A stretch of DNA of 64,000 nt from Cepaea nemoralis (GCA_014155875.1 JACEFZ010018365.1:62001-126000), one strand, 5' to 3'. Shown: positions 38,071 to 52,140, numbered from the stretch's first letter. Made by a program: numbers and translations. The notes: generated by a model not told the origin, from the sequence alone.

Positions 38071-38133
38071 TTTAGTAGTAGTAGTAGTAGTAGTCGTAGT
38101 AGTAGTAGTAACAGTAGTAGTAGTAGTAGTTGT
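38071..38133 (+). repeat. (TAG)n microsatellite
   Basis: Short imperfect TAG/GTA repeat. It is not visibly attached to a family T end. Confidence 0.9.
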
Positions 38134-38511
38134 GCCAACAACATACCTTGTTTTTTGCGTTCCTCTTTTGCCATGGCCAGAGTGATGTCTGTATTTGTGC
38201 CTGAACAAAAAATGTATTATAATATATAAACTTGAAGTTGTAATCAGGGCATTAGTAGCAACATACCAGTATTATAGTCTATTAATGAGACAGCAAATTA
38301 AATGGCTTAGTCATGCAACGGGAATATTACACGACAGTGGTCCACAAAGAGTGCTTGGACATAAGGGAAACAAGACAAGTGGTTGCCATGTAAACGATGG
38401 ATGGATAGACCATCAGAGGCCGTGAATACCACCATGTACGAAGCACATACCAGATCTCATTCACATGTCTCTTCTTAGCCCAACGCTGAAAGATAAAACT
38501 TGGATGTTTCA

Positions 38512-38664
38512 GCAGCAGTAGTAGTTGTGGAAATAGTAGTAGTAGAGTAGTAGCTGTAGGAGCAGTAGTAGTAGAAATAGTAGTAGTAGAGTAGTATAAT
38601 AATAACAGTAGTAGTAATACTAGTAGTAGTAGTAATAGTAGTAGCAGTAATAGTAGCAGTAGAA
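38512..38664 (+). repeat. Imperfect (TAG)n preceding element T1
   Basis: An interrupted GTA/TAG repeat (with GTAGAAATAG variants) runs up to the 5' breakpoint of T1 at about 38667. Confidence 0.88.
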
Positions 38665-38666
38665 CA

Positions 38667-39300
38667 TGTGTCCTTAGTACTCTTCTTTATGTCATTGAAG
38701 CCTGAACAACTTACTCACACCAAGAGAAACGTTTAAACAGCTTTCATATACGGTGTCTGTGAAGAATTCTTGGTATTAAGTGGCAAGACAAAATCACAAA
38801 TACTGAAGTATTGGAAAGATCAGGTTGTGTGACGGTGTATTCCATGCTCAGTCTTCGTAGACCTAGATGGATAGGACATATTAGGAGGATGGATGATGGT
38901 AGAATAACAAAGGACATATTCTTTGGTGAATTACAGATGGGTAAGAAAACTCAGTGTCGGCCTCTACTACGATACAAAGATGTGTGTAAGCGGGACATGA
39001 TTGATACAGGGATTGATAATGCACATTGGGAGCAAGTCGCCACTGAACGTGATGCATGGAGGACAAACATCAGAAATGGAATAAAGACAAAGGAGACAAT
39101 TATTGCAGATAAGTCACACACCGAGCGTGTGAGACGTAAGATGGTGCATGGTGGTGTAAATGACCACGTGTTCACATGCACCGAGTGTGGACGAACATTT
39201 ACAGAGCGAATTGGACTTTTCAGTCACATTCGCTACCGCCATGGGTAACAGTTATTATGCCTTTTCTATAGCACAAACTATCGTCTGTCAAGACGGCAAA
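38667..39300 (+). mobile_element. Family T retroelement copy T1 (ORF2 C-terminus and 3' UTR)
   Basis: This 5'-truncated copy begins in the RT thumb (tgtccttagtactcttcttt, encoding VLSTLLY). From 38811 the frame is open to a stop at 39246-39248. It encodes [17 protein letters not shown] and HWEQVATERDAW, and ends in a C2H2 finger, FTCTECGRTFTERIGLFSHI...H. A frame break lies before 38811. The 3' UTR (caaactatcgtctgtcaaga...gtgccaa) then leads into (TAG)n. It is closely related to the corresponding parts of T2 and T3. Confidence 0.87.
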
Positions 39301-39405
39301 GTGCCAATGAATGAGCAGTAGTAATATCAGCAGTAGTAGCTAGTAGCAATACTACTACTGGTAGTAGTAGCAGTATTAGTAGTAGTAGTAGTGGTAGTAG
39401 TAGTC

Positions 39406-39471
<66 letters not shown>

Positions 39472-39860
39472 ATAGTAGCAGCAGTAGTCGTGGTAGTTGT
39501 AGTAGTAGTAGTGGTTAGTAGTGGAAGTAGTGGTGGTAGTAGTAGTAGTAGTAGTAGAAGTAGTAGTAGTAGTAGTAGTAGTCGTAGTCGGAGTAGTAGT
39601 AGTAGTAGTAGTAGTAGTAATAGTAGTAGTTGTTGTAGTGGTAATGGTGAGAGTAGCAGTAGCAGCAGTAGTAGTAGTAGTAGTAGTAGTTGTAGTAGTA
39701 GTAGTAATAATAGTAGTAGTAGTAGAAATAGTAGTAGTAGTGGTAGTAGTAGTGGTGCTGGTAGTGGTTGTGGTTGTAGTAGTAGTAATAGTAATAGTAG
39801 TAGTACTAGTAGTAGTAGTAGTAGTAGTAGTAGAAGCAGTAATAGTAGTAGTAGTGGTGA

Positions 39861-39919
<59 letters not shown>

Positions 39920-39937
39920 ATAGTAGTAGCAGTACGG
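39301..39937 (+). repeat. (TAG)n array, 3' tail of T1
   Basis: About 640 bp of imperfect TAG repeat with GTC, AGC, GTG and AAT variants. It starts just after the T1 3' UTR and ends at the truncated start of T2. A ~64-bp variant pattern at 39739-39803 recurs in the tail of T2 at 42566-42630. Poly-Ser, poly-Val, poly-Thr and poly-Leu frames across it are artefacts. Confidence 0.95.
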
Positions 39938-42167
39938 CACTGTGGATCATAAGAGGCAGGACTGGTTTGTGGCAAACAGCCAGATACTGCAGCCCTTGAT
40001 TGATAAAAAGAAGATAGCTCTCTTAAGAAACAAGGAAAGAACAACGCGTAACACTCTGAGTGAGCTGAAGCAAGCGAGGAAGGATGTGCAAAAGGCTGCC
40101 AGGCAGTGTGCGAATGACTATTGGATCATGTTATATGAGTCCATTCAAATCGCAAGTGATAAGGGAAACATCAGAAGCATGTATGAAGGGATAAAGAAAG
40201 CCTGTGGTCCAACGATCAAAAGAAGTGCACCGCTGAAAACCTTGACTGGAGAAATCATCACTGATAAGAAACAGCAGATGGATAGATGGGTCGAGCACTA
40301 TTTACAGCTTTATTCAAATGAGACAAAGCTAGCGGATGATGCCCTCAACGCCATAGAGGCACTGCCAACTCTTGACCACCTGGACACACTTTCCACCATA
40401 ACAGAAGTTAAGTGTGCTATGAATGAACTTGAGTCTGGCAAGGCTCCAGGTAAGGATGGGATTCCAATAGAGATAATCAGGAGTGGGCAAGACGCACTCA
40501 CTCTACAGATCCACCAGCTAATAGAGCTATGCTGGCGAGAAGGACAAGTCCCACAGGATTTCAAAGATTCAAACATCATAACGCTGTACAAGTAAAAGGG
40601 CGATCGAAGCGACTGTAACAACTATAGGGGTACCTCACTTATGTGTATTGTTGGGAAAGTATTTGCCAGAGTTGTTCTGCGCAGACTTCAAGTCCTGGGA
40701 GATCAAGTCTACCCCGAATCATAGTGCGGCTTCCGTCATAACCGGTCTACCATTGTTATGATATTCTCATTGCGATAGATGCAAGAAAAATGCCGGGAAC
40801 AAAATCAGCCACTGTTTATTACCTTCATCGACCTCACAAAGGCATTCGATTTGGTCAGTCGTGAGGGTCTGTTCAAAGCACTAAAGAAGATTGGCTGCCC
40901 ACCAACTTCTTCTGTCCATTGTGGAATCGTTCCACACAGGCATGAAGGGTATAATCAAGTTTGATGGCTCAACTTCAGAAGAATTTGAAATCAAGAGTGG
41001 AGTTAAACAAGGTTGTGTACTATCCCCCACCCTCTTTGGGATATACTTTTCACTTCTACTAAAATATGCCTTTCGTGATCAGGATGACGGTGTATACATT
41101 CGCTCAGATGCTCAGAGATTGAAGGCCAAGACCAAAATTAGGAGGGTACTAATCAGAGAGTTGCATTTTGCGGATGATGCTGCGATTACGACCCACTCTG
41201 AGGAAGAATTACAACATCTTCTATCTGCATTCTCCAATGCTTTTTCTGAATTTGGTTTAACAATTAACAAAAGGAAGACACAGATTATGTCACAAGGTGC
41301 ACATGGTGTACCATCAATCTTTATTGACGACGCCGAACTGGAGATAGTAGACCATTTTACATATCTAGGATCAGAGGTAAATAGCAAATTATCCCTAGAT
41401 CAGGAAATCAACATCAGGATTGGCAAGGCAGCAACAACAATGAACATGTTAGCGAAAAGAGTACTGGGAGAACAGGAAGCTTACTGCCAAAACAAAAGTC
41501 CTCGTCTACCAAGCCTGTGTCCTTAGTACTCTTCTTTATGGCAGTGAAACCTGGACAACTTACTCATGCCAAGAGAAACGTTTAAACAGCTTTCATATGC
41601 GGTGTCTGCGAAGAATACTTGGTATTAAGTGGCAAGACAAAATAACAAATATTGAAGTATTGGAAAGATCAGGTTGTGTGACGGTGTATTCCATGCTCAG
41701 TCTTCGTAGACTTAGATGGATAGGGCACGTTAGGAGGATGGATGATGGTAGAATACCAAAGGACATCTTTTTTGGTGAATTACAGACGGGTAGGAGATCT
41801 CAGGGTCGGTCTCTACTACCATACAAAGATGTGTGTAAGTGGGACATGATTGATACAGGAATTGATAATGCACATTGGGAACGCTGAACGTGTTGCATGG
41901 AGGGCAACTTTTAGAAATGGAATAAAGACAAAGGAGAAAATGATTGCAGATAAAGCACATACAGAGCGTGAGAGACGTAATATGGCGCACAATGGTGGAA
42001 ATGACCATGTTTTCACATGCACCTACTGTGGGCAAACATTTGCAGCAAGAATTGGCCTTACCAGACACACTCGCCACCGCCATGGGTCGTAGTTATTAAG
42101 CCTTTTTGAAGCACAATGTACCAAACTATCGTCTGTCAAGACGGAAAGGTGCCAATAAATTAGCAGT
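39938..42167 (+). mobile_element. Family T retroelement copy T2 (RT to C2H2 finger), 5'-truncated
   Basis: The copy begins directly after (TAG)n in the linker between endonuclease and RT (WFVANSQ near 39965). The RT palm includes KAPGKDGIPIEI near 40440, FIDLTKAFDLVSREG near 40826-40870, GVKQGCVLSPTLFGIYFS near 41000-41050 and the catalytic HFADDAA near 41165. The thumb (FTYLGSEVNSKLS near 41357) and YGSETWTTYS follow. The C-terminal [17 protein letters not shown] and a C2H2 finger (CTYCGQTF...H...H) end at 42092. Breaks are TAA at 40593, TAG at 40722, a shift near 40905, a shift near 41460 and a deletion near 41885. The 3' UTR (42093-42165) leads into a very long (TAG)n tail. The product was an RT of RTE-like type. 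The copy is inactive. Confidence 0.88.
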
Positions 42168-42281
42168 AGTCGTAGTAGTAGTAGTTGTAGTGGTTAATAG
42201 TGGTAGCAGTAGTAGTAGTAGTAGTAGTAATAGTAGTAGTAGTCGTAGTAGTAGTAGTCGTAGTAGTAGTAATAGTAGTTT

Positions 42282-42323
<42 letters not shown>

Positions 42324-42328
42324 CAGTT

Positions 42329-42368
<40 letters not shown>

Positions 42369-42481
42369 AAGTAGTAGTAGTAGTAGTGGTAGTAGTGATG
42401 CTGCTGGTGGTAGTGGTGGTGGTGGAGTTGGTGGTGGTGGTGATAGTAGTAGTAGTAGAAGAAGCAGTAATAGTAGTAGTA

Positions 42482-42514
<33 letters not shown>

Positions 42515-42620
42515 GTAATAATAGTAGTAGTAGTAATAGTAGTAGTATTAATAGTAGTAGTAGTAGTGGTAGTAGTAGTGGTGCTGGTAGTGGTTGTGGT
42601 TGTAGTAGTAGTAATAGTAA

Positions 42621-42661
<41 letters not shown>

Positions 42662-42662
42662 A

Positions 42663-42696
<34 letters not shown>

Positions 42697-42725
42697 CGAA
42701 GCAGTAATAGTTGTAGTAGTGGTGA

Positions 42726-42769
<44 letters not shown>

Positions 42770-42845
42770 ATAGTAGTAGCAGTAGTCGTAGTAGTTGTAG
42801 TAGTAGAAGTAGTAGTAGTAGTTAGTAGTGGTAGTAGTAGTAGTC

Positions 42846-42881
<36 letters not shown>

Positions 42882-43001
42882 CTGCTGGTGGTAGTGGTGG
42901 TGGTGGTAGTAGTATTAGTAATGGTAGTGGTAGTAGTGGTAGTAGTAGTAGTATTAATAGTAGTAGTAGTGGTGGTAGTAGGAGTAGTAGTAGTAGTGGT
43001 G

Positions 43002-43043
<42 letters not shown>

Positions 43044-43224
43044 ATAGTAGCAGTAGTCGTAGTAGTTGTAGTAGTAGAAGTAGTGGTAGTAGTTAGTAGT
43101 GGTAGTAGTAGTAGTCGTAGTAGTAGTAGTTGTAGTAGTAGTAGTCGTCGTCGTCGTCGTAGTAGTAGTAGTGGTGCTGCTTGTGGTAGTGGTGGTGGTG
43201 GTAGTAGTAGTAGTAATGGTAGTG

Positions 43225-43275
<51 letters not shown>

Positions 43276-43311
43276 TTAATAGTAGTAGTAGTGGTAGTAG
43301 TAGGAGTAGTG
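42168..43311 (+). repeat. (TAG)n array of ~1.14 kb, 3' tail of T2
   Basis: A long TAG repeat with many fixed variants. It contains an internal tandem duplication of ~274 bp: the block agtagtcgtagtagttgtag with gttagtagtggtag occurs near 42783 and again near 43057. Part of it repeats variant strings of the T1 tail, so the two tails share ancestry. All long homopolymeric peptides here are artefacts. Confidence 0.95.
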
Positions 43312-43319
43312 TGACGAAA

Positions 43320-43800
43320 CGCGTTTATCTGTCTTGGGTCGTAAAGATCCCGCACGATTTTGGCGCGTCATCGGGGGACTTTCCCAGCTAAAAATAGACT
43401 GAGGGAAGCCGATGGAGGAATTACTATCTAGAATCTTCTCGAAACACCGGAATTTGAGTGACCCGTGAGGCTGGGTATCGCACTAAATTCTCGTGCAGAG
43501 AGATCTAGAAATTCTAGGCGGGGAATGACGGTTTCCCGAGAAAGTGTCTTTTCTCAAGAAGCACTAGCTTCTCGCGCGCATTGAGTTGGCACGAGGGGGG
43601 AAATTGGCTAAACCTTTCATTCACTTCTACTTTGCTCGGAGAGAGCAGACGCAGGCCTTGTGAGCCAATTTTGTGTTGCGTCTCACCTCAACCATGATTC
43701 GGCTGACTGTTATGGAAAGGAAGCTGAGAAGCCCTTGAACAGTTCTGAAGCTGACTGGAAATCTGGTTCTCAACATTCAGGTACATATTTGTTTAAATCA
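43320..43800 (+). repeat. LTR-like dispersed repeat, copy 2
   Basis: This segment resembles 25640-26200, with the blocks gggtcgt...gatccc, gggaagccga and agaaagtg..ttttctc. It starts immediately after the T2 (TAG)n tail. It has no open frame of note. It may be part of an LTR or of a noncoding element; boundaries are not resolved. Confidence 0.4.
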
Positions 43801-45865
<2,065 letters not shown>

Positions 45866-45866
45866 A

Positions 45867-46095
45867 TCTGATTCTTCAAGCAAGGTTACTGTGAGGGACC
45901 ATTGAATTGGTCATTGACATATTCCTCAATCAGTGTTACTGTGATGTGAGGAAGGGACCATTGAATTGGTCATTGACATATTCTTCAATCAGTGTTACTG
46001 TGATGTGAGGAAGGGACCATTGAATTGGTCATTGACATATTCTTCAAGCAATGTTACTGTGCTATGCTTGATGGACCATTTGATTGGTCAGTGAC
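45867..46095 (+). repeat. 59-bp tandem repeat, four units
   Basis: The block ggaccattgaattggtcatt...cttcaa(t/g)ca..gttactgtg starts near 45896, 45955, 46014 and 46073. The middle units are nearly identical and the outer ones are diverged. Each unit contains an imperfect palindrome, gaccattgaattggtc. Confidence 0.93.
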
Positions 46096-46099
46096 TACT

Positions 46100-46750
46100 T
46101 AGGTTCATCGAAGTCACTAAGACTTGGAGTCAAGTCCAGGAGGATTGTCTCCCAACCAGTGGTGTTAGAGAACTGTGTATTAACAGTGACTCCGTGGGAG
46201 TGGTATAGATGCAGTTGGTCCAGTGAAGTGTGGTCCAGCAGTGACTCTAGTGTTGTGGATCCACGCTCTGGAGACAGAGTGGTCTCCAAGGTTCTCGTCA
46301 TCTCACTGGAAGGAAGCCGGGTGAGTGGCGGACCGACTGGACAGGACATCTGCATCCAATCTACTTCTCAACTCCGTGATGACAACATTATCTCTGATTC
46401 TGTCTCTACTCTATCCTCTATTGGTGTAAATAGATTATTCTATCAGGATGTTCATTTCAGTTCTATATTCTCAAGGGTAGAATAAACTTGATGTAAGTTG
46501 ACTTGCTCTTTGTATAATGATTGAGTGTGGTCTCGGACGATGCCTAAGTGTTCATTGTTCCACAGGAGTAGGTAGTTAGTGGGGGTCTAGAATCTGGAGG
46601 GGCTTGTAGACATAATTAACTAATATGAGATCAACCGCAGAGTAAAAATGTGTATCTGCCTGTCCAACCCCTGGGGCTAAAATACACGGGAGTGCAAGGG
46701 ACACCTCGGGTGTGGTTCACTCTCACTACCCAAGGTGAACTCGTTACAAG
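46100..46750. other. Sequence between tandem repeat and (TAG)n, no gene recognised
   Basis: A 133-codon plus-strand frame (46084-46485) spans part of it but shows no domain. There is no similarity to the family T 3' UTR before the TAG repeat that follows. Confidence 0.35.
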
Positions 46751-46751
46751 T

Positions 46752-46770
46752 AGTAGTAGTAGTAGTGGTG

Positions 46771-46816
<46 letters not shown>

Positions 46817-46932
46817 AGTAGTAATAGTAGTAGTAGTAAGTAGTAGTAGTAGAGTAGTAGTAGTAGTAGTAGTAGTTGTAGTAGTAGTAGTTGTGGTAGT
46901 AGTAGTAGTAATAGTAGTAGTAGTAGTAGTAA

Positions 46933-47026
<94 letters not shown>
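46752..47026 (+). repeat. (TAG)n microsatellite not attached to a family T end
   Basis: About 275 bp of TAG repeat with a pure 3' half. The flank on the left (tgaactcgttacaag) is not the family T 3' UTR, so this locus shows that TAG tracts also exist without the element. Confidence 0.95.
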
Positions 47027-47027
<1 letters not shown>

Positions 47028-47029
47028 TA

Positions 47030-47640
47030 CCAATGTCTATGGGGTGGGCGGAATCATTACTACACTTTATAACACGGGATATGTTCTGGGAGTGAGTACA
47101 GGTGCTTTCAGTCTACCAACTCCTCCTGGTCCATGAGCCCTGTTTTCTCTCACCCTCTCAACCTCGAGACGCTAACCACTAGTGCTCCATCCAGAGACAT
47201 GACTCAACTCTGGTTTTGTCAAACAAAATGGAAGTAGCAATGTATTATTTACAGGAGAGTCAAAGAAGATAGATATGGGTGAAGGGAGGAAGTTTAGAAG
47301 CTAGGAAGACTCAGGATCTGCAGGGTAGGTCCAAGGCAGTCATCATCAGGCCGTGTATGTATGGTCCATACGGTCTGCTGTCTATGTCACCTCACCCGGC
47401 CTGGTCAGATCCTCCCTTGACTAATCCCGACTGACGTGACCTCTAGACTGGGCAGTCGCTGCTGGGAACTAATTCAAGGTCGGGCAACCCACCACGTGGA
47501 CTCCCTTCTGGTGTAGGCTGCAGTAGATAAAGAAGTCATCAAGGAGTCTGGCACAAGGTTCGTAATGTCTTTAGGAACACAACGCGTCGTGCAAAGTCTA
47601 TGCAGTACGTCATGTATAATCAACATGGCAGATCAGCCAT
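47030..47640. other. No recognised gene
   Basis: Mixed-composition sequence with no coding motif or repeat that I could place. Confidence 0.35.
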
Positions 47641-47689
47641 GGACGGTTGCAGTTAGCAGCCTGATTTCTGTTAGCGTCGAATGTTGAGC

Positions 47690-48030
47690 GGCGCTTACCA
47701 AACCCGACACCCCACATTGTGCCAACGGCTTCGGGCAGAAGAGCACAATCAGGAGGTTACAAGCCTAATCCTGGTGCGAGGAAATGCAATCTAAAGACAA
47801 ACTGTCATGGCAGGGCAGACCAGGCCCTAAGCCTTGGTTGGCAGCTGGTCTAGGATCGTAGCTCCGACAGGCGGACAGTTCGAGCATTGCTTTGCAGCTT
47901 GCCTTGTTCCAGATCTGTAGGTGTCACCTTTCCTCTGGAGTGCTGAATGGGTAACACATGGTCTCCATATTTTATCCCAGGCTTTGTGCAATGGAGAGGC
48001 AATAACTCAATCCCTGGTCTTAACCGGTCT
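47690..48030 (-). repeat. Dispersed repeat R, minus copy
   Basis: Its reverse complement matches 11190-11460. A tacaagcctaatcctggtgc/gaggaaatg block also matches the partial copy near 14230. It is the longest of the three copies. No protein similarity was recognised. Confidence 0.65.
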
Positions 48031-48034
48031 CGGA

Positions 48035-49712
48035 ATCAAAGCGATAGGCAACATTTACGGGTTATACGTCCTTGTCAAATTGCGTAGACATGGGGCGCCA
48101 CGGTTTGCCTCTGACGGTGGGAGACACCTAAAGGTGTCACTGACTGTGACGAAATAGGCCACTATCAGTTCTGCTGGATTGTCTCATGTCACTCTTTCAC
48201 ATCCGACCACCACAATATATACACAAAATCATATTTGTATGTGTGTTAACCTGGTATAATTCGTAAATATCTTTAATTAGTTGCAAGATCGGCAAGAAAT
48301 AGATATAGTCAAGAAAACTCTGCATGTCTTCATTTTCTCTACGTCTTTTCGTGCACTAAAGTTGAACGCTGTAGGCGTGACGTAGAGGTTGTCATGGACT
48401 CGTAAATAGTGGTTGCTCACGGGTCGTCCGAGAAGGCCGTTAAATTGTAGATCTTGTGTCTCACCAGGTTTCTAATACGTTGATCAGTCCTGTTCGGATG
48501 ATCTGGTTCGGGAGAGAGGTAAGCCTATAGGATAATATACTTTCCTGGTTCCTATACCCTTGGGAAGTGGGGGGGGGGGGGGGGGGGGCTATGAGGAGAA
48601 AGGTGCCCCTGGTTCAATGGTGAGTTTCAAGACCAACTGTCCAGTAGATATGGTACGAATTCTTTGGGGACGGTGGTTCATTCTATTCTGAAAGTTTTAA
48701 TAGGTTTCAACAATCCTATCGCCGATTGGAGACAGTTAATAACAGGGAAACCTTGGCATTGAGACTCTACCCGTTTCTCGGAAGCTGGACTCTTCTCTTT
48801 GATAGTTTGGTTAATTCCATCAGCCTGTGGCGTGCCGATCTAGGAAGGTTACTCTCTGATTTACTCCTTTAGGTATTCTGGTCCCTAGTGTCTTTCATTT
48901 CTAAAATGGAGGATTCAGCGAGGAGGATGAAGTATTATCCCTATCACGGCGTGATCTAGAGTCGTTTGAAATGTCATGGTCCCTTCTTGGGAGGAGTTGA
49001 TAGAGAAATCTCGTTCTGGTCATGATGTTTAGGATCGGTTGGGGAAAATTCTTTGGGATCGGTTCTGGGAGAGCTGAAAAAGGAAACTGCGGGAGGAGAG
49101 TGTGGGCTATTTGGATGTGCATAATTGGTGGGACATGGCATAGGTTATCCACGGGGGGATTGTTTGTCGTTTTTTCCAGATTCCCATTTTGTTACTATGT
49201 CCGAGAACTCTGACGGTTCAGTTGGAGGCTAGGTGGATGTGATAACGCATCCTCTACACAGGGACAGCCGTACCGTGTCCATCAATATAACTGCACATTT
49301 ATGGAAGCCCAGAGGTCAAGTATGTATTCTAATCAGGAGCAGCACGGGGGAGGAAATGACTAACGATTCCGCGTGATGCAAAGTATTTGTGTTACCAGTT
49401 GATTAAGACACGTACCTTACACATTAAAGCACCCAGTTTGATCTTCATGGGAAGCTCTGTCTAGAACCCCTCACCTCTCATGGAAATCTGACCGACAGAG
49501 TACAGAAAGTCTCTCAGGACAATTCCTACAATATTCATTCCAGCTGTGTTCTTTTCCTGAATTAAAGTATCTGTTGAATGTTCTATGAAGTCTGTCTTAT
49601 TTTCTGAGAAAAGGGGAATGAGTCATATTTCGTGTTTCAGTGATTAACACTCCCCTAGGTGTTGTCATTGTGTATAGTGAGAGAAACTAAGAGTCTAATA
49701 CTCCAGAGCTCG
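48035..49712. other. No recognised gene; contains a poly-G run
   Basis: A homopolymer of ~20 G lies at 48568-48588. Minus-strand stretches near 48790-48900 look faintly polyprotein-like but are too broken to name. Nothing else is supported. Confidence 0.35.
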
Positions 49713-51279
49713 GGGTGTAACAGGGATCCTATCTCCTGGGATCCGGTTACACTGATCAGCTAACGCCCGCCTCAAGCTGGGTAGTCTCCGGTCAATTGGG
49801 TGCTGATCCGCCACAGCCTGCCTGCTTCAATGGGTGCTTGGGGCTAGGACAAAATCTTAATCGCAGGCTATACAACCAATGCACCAGGCACTAATAAAAA
49901 GAAAAATAGAAACCTCAAGCTACGGCTTGCAACCTGGAACGTGAGAACCATGTGTCCAGGATTTTCCACTGACTTGAAACATATTAACGATGTGAGAAAA
50001 ACGGTTGTGATTGATGCCGAAATCAATCGTCTTAACATTGATATTGCTGGCCTGCAGGAGACTCGCCTCGCTGAGGAAGGGTAACTCGTGAAAACAATTG
50101 CACCCTTTTTGGAAGCGTAGAGGGCAGGCAGAAAAAAGGCAACATGGTATTAGTTTTACAGTGAAGAATTCGCTACTGGGAATGATTGAAATTCCAGCTG
50201 GAGGTAATGAAAGACTATTATCCCTGCGCTTGGCAACCTCTTGTGATTTTGCCACCATTATTACTGCATATGCACCGACACTCGCTTCCTCTGATGATGA
50301 GAAGGATTCGTTTTATGATCTATGATAAAGAAAGTTCCAAAATTCTACTACTTTTATATGCTCGGTGATTTCAATGCTTGTGTTGGCAAGGACTCGAGTT
50401 CATGGCCTGTGTGTCTTGGAAAATACAACATCGCATTGCACCAGAAATGTCCTATGTATAACAAACTCCTTGTTTTTAAAACAAAAGAGCTGCATGAGGT
50501 CACATAGAAACATCCAAGATCCGGCCACTGGCATTAGCTGGATTTCATCATCATACGGAGACAACATCTGAAACCATACATCATAAACTCGGAGTTACCA
50601 CAGTGCTGACTGTGATACGGATCATTCTTTGGTTGTTGCAAGGGTTAGACTGAGACCAAAGAGAATCTACACAGCCAAACATAAATCTAGCCCCAGGATT
50701 AATATTATTAACACTCACGATCCTGAAAAGTACTTTGAGTTTTAACAGCAACTTGAAGACGCGTTCACTGATACATCAGAAAACTGTACAGTAAGTATAA
50801 AGTGGGGTAAACTTAAGGAAACTCTATATAAATCTGCGGTAGGGGTTTACGACTCTGTGGATCACAAGAGACAGGACTGGTTTGCTGCAAGCAGCCAGAC
50901 ACTGCAGTCCTTGATTGATAAAAAGAAGATAATTCTCTTAAGAAATAAGGAAAGACCAACTCGTAACACTCTCAGTGAGCTGAAGCAAGATCGGAAGGAT
51001 GTGCAAAAGGCTGCCAGGCAGTGTGAAAATGACTATAGGATCAAGTTATGTGAGTCCATTCAAATCGAAAGTGATAATGGAAACATCAGAAGCATCTATG
51101 AAGAGATAAAGAAAGCCTGTGGTCCAATGATCAAAAGAAGTGCACCACTGAAAACCTTGACTGGATAAATCATCACTGATAAACAGCAGATGGATAGATG
51201 GATAGAGCACTATTTAGAGCTTTACTCAAGTGAGACAAAACTAGCGGATGATTCCATAGAGCCCCTGGCAACTGCCAAG

Positions 51280-52140
51280 TGCCGAACTTCGTTTCTGTAT
51301 GTTGAATGACTACTTCAGACACAATTGGGCTACGTGTCTAAAGCAATGCCCAATGTCCGACATCTTGGTATTTTTCTAGGTTTAATGTTTATCATGGGCT
51401 CGTACAAAACACTTCATCACTCTCAGATCTAGGATGCACACAACAGAAAAGTCAGTCGCGTCCTTAAACGATACAAGTACCTTTATTATTAAACAGTACT
51501 ACACGGGGCTATCATAGGCCGCCGGCTCCTATCGTTTCGCGTTCTGCCTATGACCCGCACACCGTCTGCCATAAATATATAATGTCTTGCTCATTTCATC
51601 GTAAGGCGACTATCGTTGCTACATCTGATCTGTCTGACGATAATAAAGTCTATCTCTTAAATGGGCTAATAGTTCAAGACTTACTCACACATAACTGGTA
51701 CCCACAAGCTCTGGTCACGACGTGCATCTGGCCGCCATTCTCGTTGACATCTCCTCACAAACGGGCCATCACTGCCTCGCCATCACTAGCCGCCGTTTGC
51801 GTTCATCAAGCGACAGCTTCAATGTGTTGCTACATCATTGTCGTCGTGCACACTCGAAACAATCTTCACTCAACTGCAGCTCAGATGTTTCCCATTCCTT
51901 TGAATACTGTCAGAAACTGAAACACTTTCACAATTCTTTAATCGACCTTCTCTGGTTCACGTACCAGCGCCTTCTGACTGACCCTTCTTTTCCGGTCTTC
52001 GCCTGGGCTCAGTCACGTGACCCATTAGCTCCGCCCACTAATCTGTCAGTGTTCGCTTGCATTTTTGAACTGTATGTCAACGCCATCTCTCTAGTTTCTA
52101 CGATTGACACACTTGCTGTGTTTCGCGTATCCATCTCATG
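51280..52140. mobile_element. Unidentified ~0.86-kb insertion inside T3
   Basis: In T2 the element reads actgccaactcttgaccacc without interruption at 40363-40382. In T3 ggcaactgccaag (51270) and gcaactcttggccacc (52143) are separated by ~860 bp of unrelated sequence. The insert holds a TATA-like ataaatatataatg (about 51571) and an ataataaag (about 51640), and has open frames without domains. The ends suggest TG...CA and a short caa duplication, but the boundaries are uncertain. A solo LTR is the most likely identity. Confidence 0.55.

Noticed and set aside
39327..40044. Long poly-Leu, poly-Thr, poly-Ser and poly-Val open frames on both strands
   Set aside because: They are six-frame translations of the (TAG)n tract and have no coding evidence of their own.
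42106..43391. Open frames of 187-298 codons rich in Ser and Val
   Set aside because: By-products of the (TAG)n array following T2. The only true coding part nearby ends at 42092.
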